Of a DNA stretch of 64,000 bases, positions 63,862 through 64,000 are shown piece after piece; the stretch's first letter is position 1; each line of letters starts with the position of its first letter. The translations under genes and the position numbers were made by a program. The notes under the pieces were generated by a model. It worked only from the letters and a program-made list of their open reading frames with translations, ran no database searches and was not told the origin of the DNA. Source of the stretch: an uncultured Actinobaculum sp. (GTDB taxonomy: Bacteria; Actinomycetota; Actinomycetes; Actinomycetales; Actinomycetaceae); NCBI GenBank assembly GCA_938020505.1, contig CALIHR010000020.1, positions 30,434-94,433 of the forward strand, read 5' to 3'.

Positions 63862-64000
63862 TCACGTCGGCCGGCGCAGGTTGTCCATCAGGGCGCGGCG
63901 ATCGAGCCGCGCAGGCAGCCACGTTGTGGCGACCGCCAAAACCAGCGACGCTCCGATGGCTGCCAGCAGGAAATTCACGGGGATCGCGGAGGCGAACATG
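63862..64000 (-). CDS. FtsX-like ABC permease, C-terminal end (partial)
   Basis: 46 codons to the TGA at 63862. 'FASAIPVNFLLAAIGASLVLAVATTWLPARLDRRALMDNLRRPT' is the last TM helix and tail typical of FtsX-like/MacB-type permeases. The body lies outside the window. Confidence 0.7.
   Translation of the reverse strand, partial: MFASAIPVNFLLAAIGASLVLAVATTWLPARLDRRALMDNLRRPT

Overview
The window is high-GC DNA with actinobacterial gene families: a DtxR/IdeR regulator with the full set of DtxR metal ligands, a DUF3027-type gene beside a cold-shock gene, an FmdB / 5-formyl-THF cyclo-ligase / SepX-GlpR-like neighbourhood, mycobacterial-type SerC, and many GTG starts with weak or no Shine-Dalgarno. 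It fits a member of the Actinomycetota, perhaps an Actinomycetaceae-like genus; the genus cannot be settled from this sequence. Several ordinary enzymes carry in-frame low-complexity insertions.

Layout. 1-25.5 kb is mostly core chromosome: TPM-domain protein, cold-shock protein, DUF3027, ManA, NCS2 purine permease, MFS exporter, SerC, DtxR, NlpC/P60 hydrolase, Usp, tRNA-Arg(CCT), a very large degenerate SF1-helicase/nuclease-like protein with a coupled small partner, MscL, SAF-domain protein, FmdB, 5-FCL, and a SepX/GlpR-like membrane protein. At 25.5 kb a tRNA-Ala(CGC) marks the left edge of an accessory island. A large serine recombinase lies against it and its reading frame runs antisense through the tRNA.

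The island (about 25.6-55 kb) is mosaic, with patches visibly richer in AT. It carries a frameshifted abortive-infection-like gene, a type VII secretion cargo set (YbaB-like, EspC-like, Ntox15-like toxin, SMI1/KNR4 immunity), a coiled-coil gene, a GH18 chitinase cassette between two ~95-bp direct repeats, a Firmicutes-like 3-methyladenine glycosylase, broken regulators, and at 39.8-50.8 kb a type III CRISPR-like effector locus. That locus has a Cas10-like cyclase with intact GGDD but no HD domain, two long fused RAMP proteins, a Csx19/TIGR03984-like protein and a TIGR03986-like RAMP, all with overlapping stop/start codons. A CARF/HEPN-like effector is transcribed divergently. No cas1, cas2, cas6 or adjacent CRISPR array is visible. 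The locus is followed by about 2 kb of degraded gene remnants and an XRE-ImmA / DUF4411 (PIN-like) toxin-antitoxin pair whose toxin has a one-base frameshift.

55-64 kb returns to chromosomal-looking genes: a hypothetical gene whose start region is repeated in tandem, a POT peptide transporter, a zinc-less quinone-reductase-type dehydrogenase, an aldo/keto reductase with a pentapeptide-repeat insertion, an AbiD/F-type HEPN gene preceded by a promoter and a terminator-like structured RNA (likely RNA antitoxin), MarR, MerR-GyrI and the end of an FtsX-like permease. Between the dehydrogenase and the reductase are three 23-bp repeats at 61-62-bp period that resemble a tiny or decaying CRISPR array.

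The most promising material is the array-less Cas10/RAMP operon with its divergent CARF-HEPN gene, and the Abi gene with its leader RNA.
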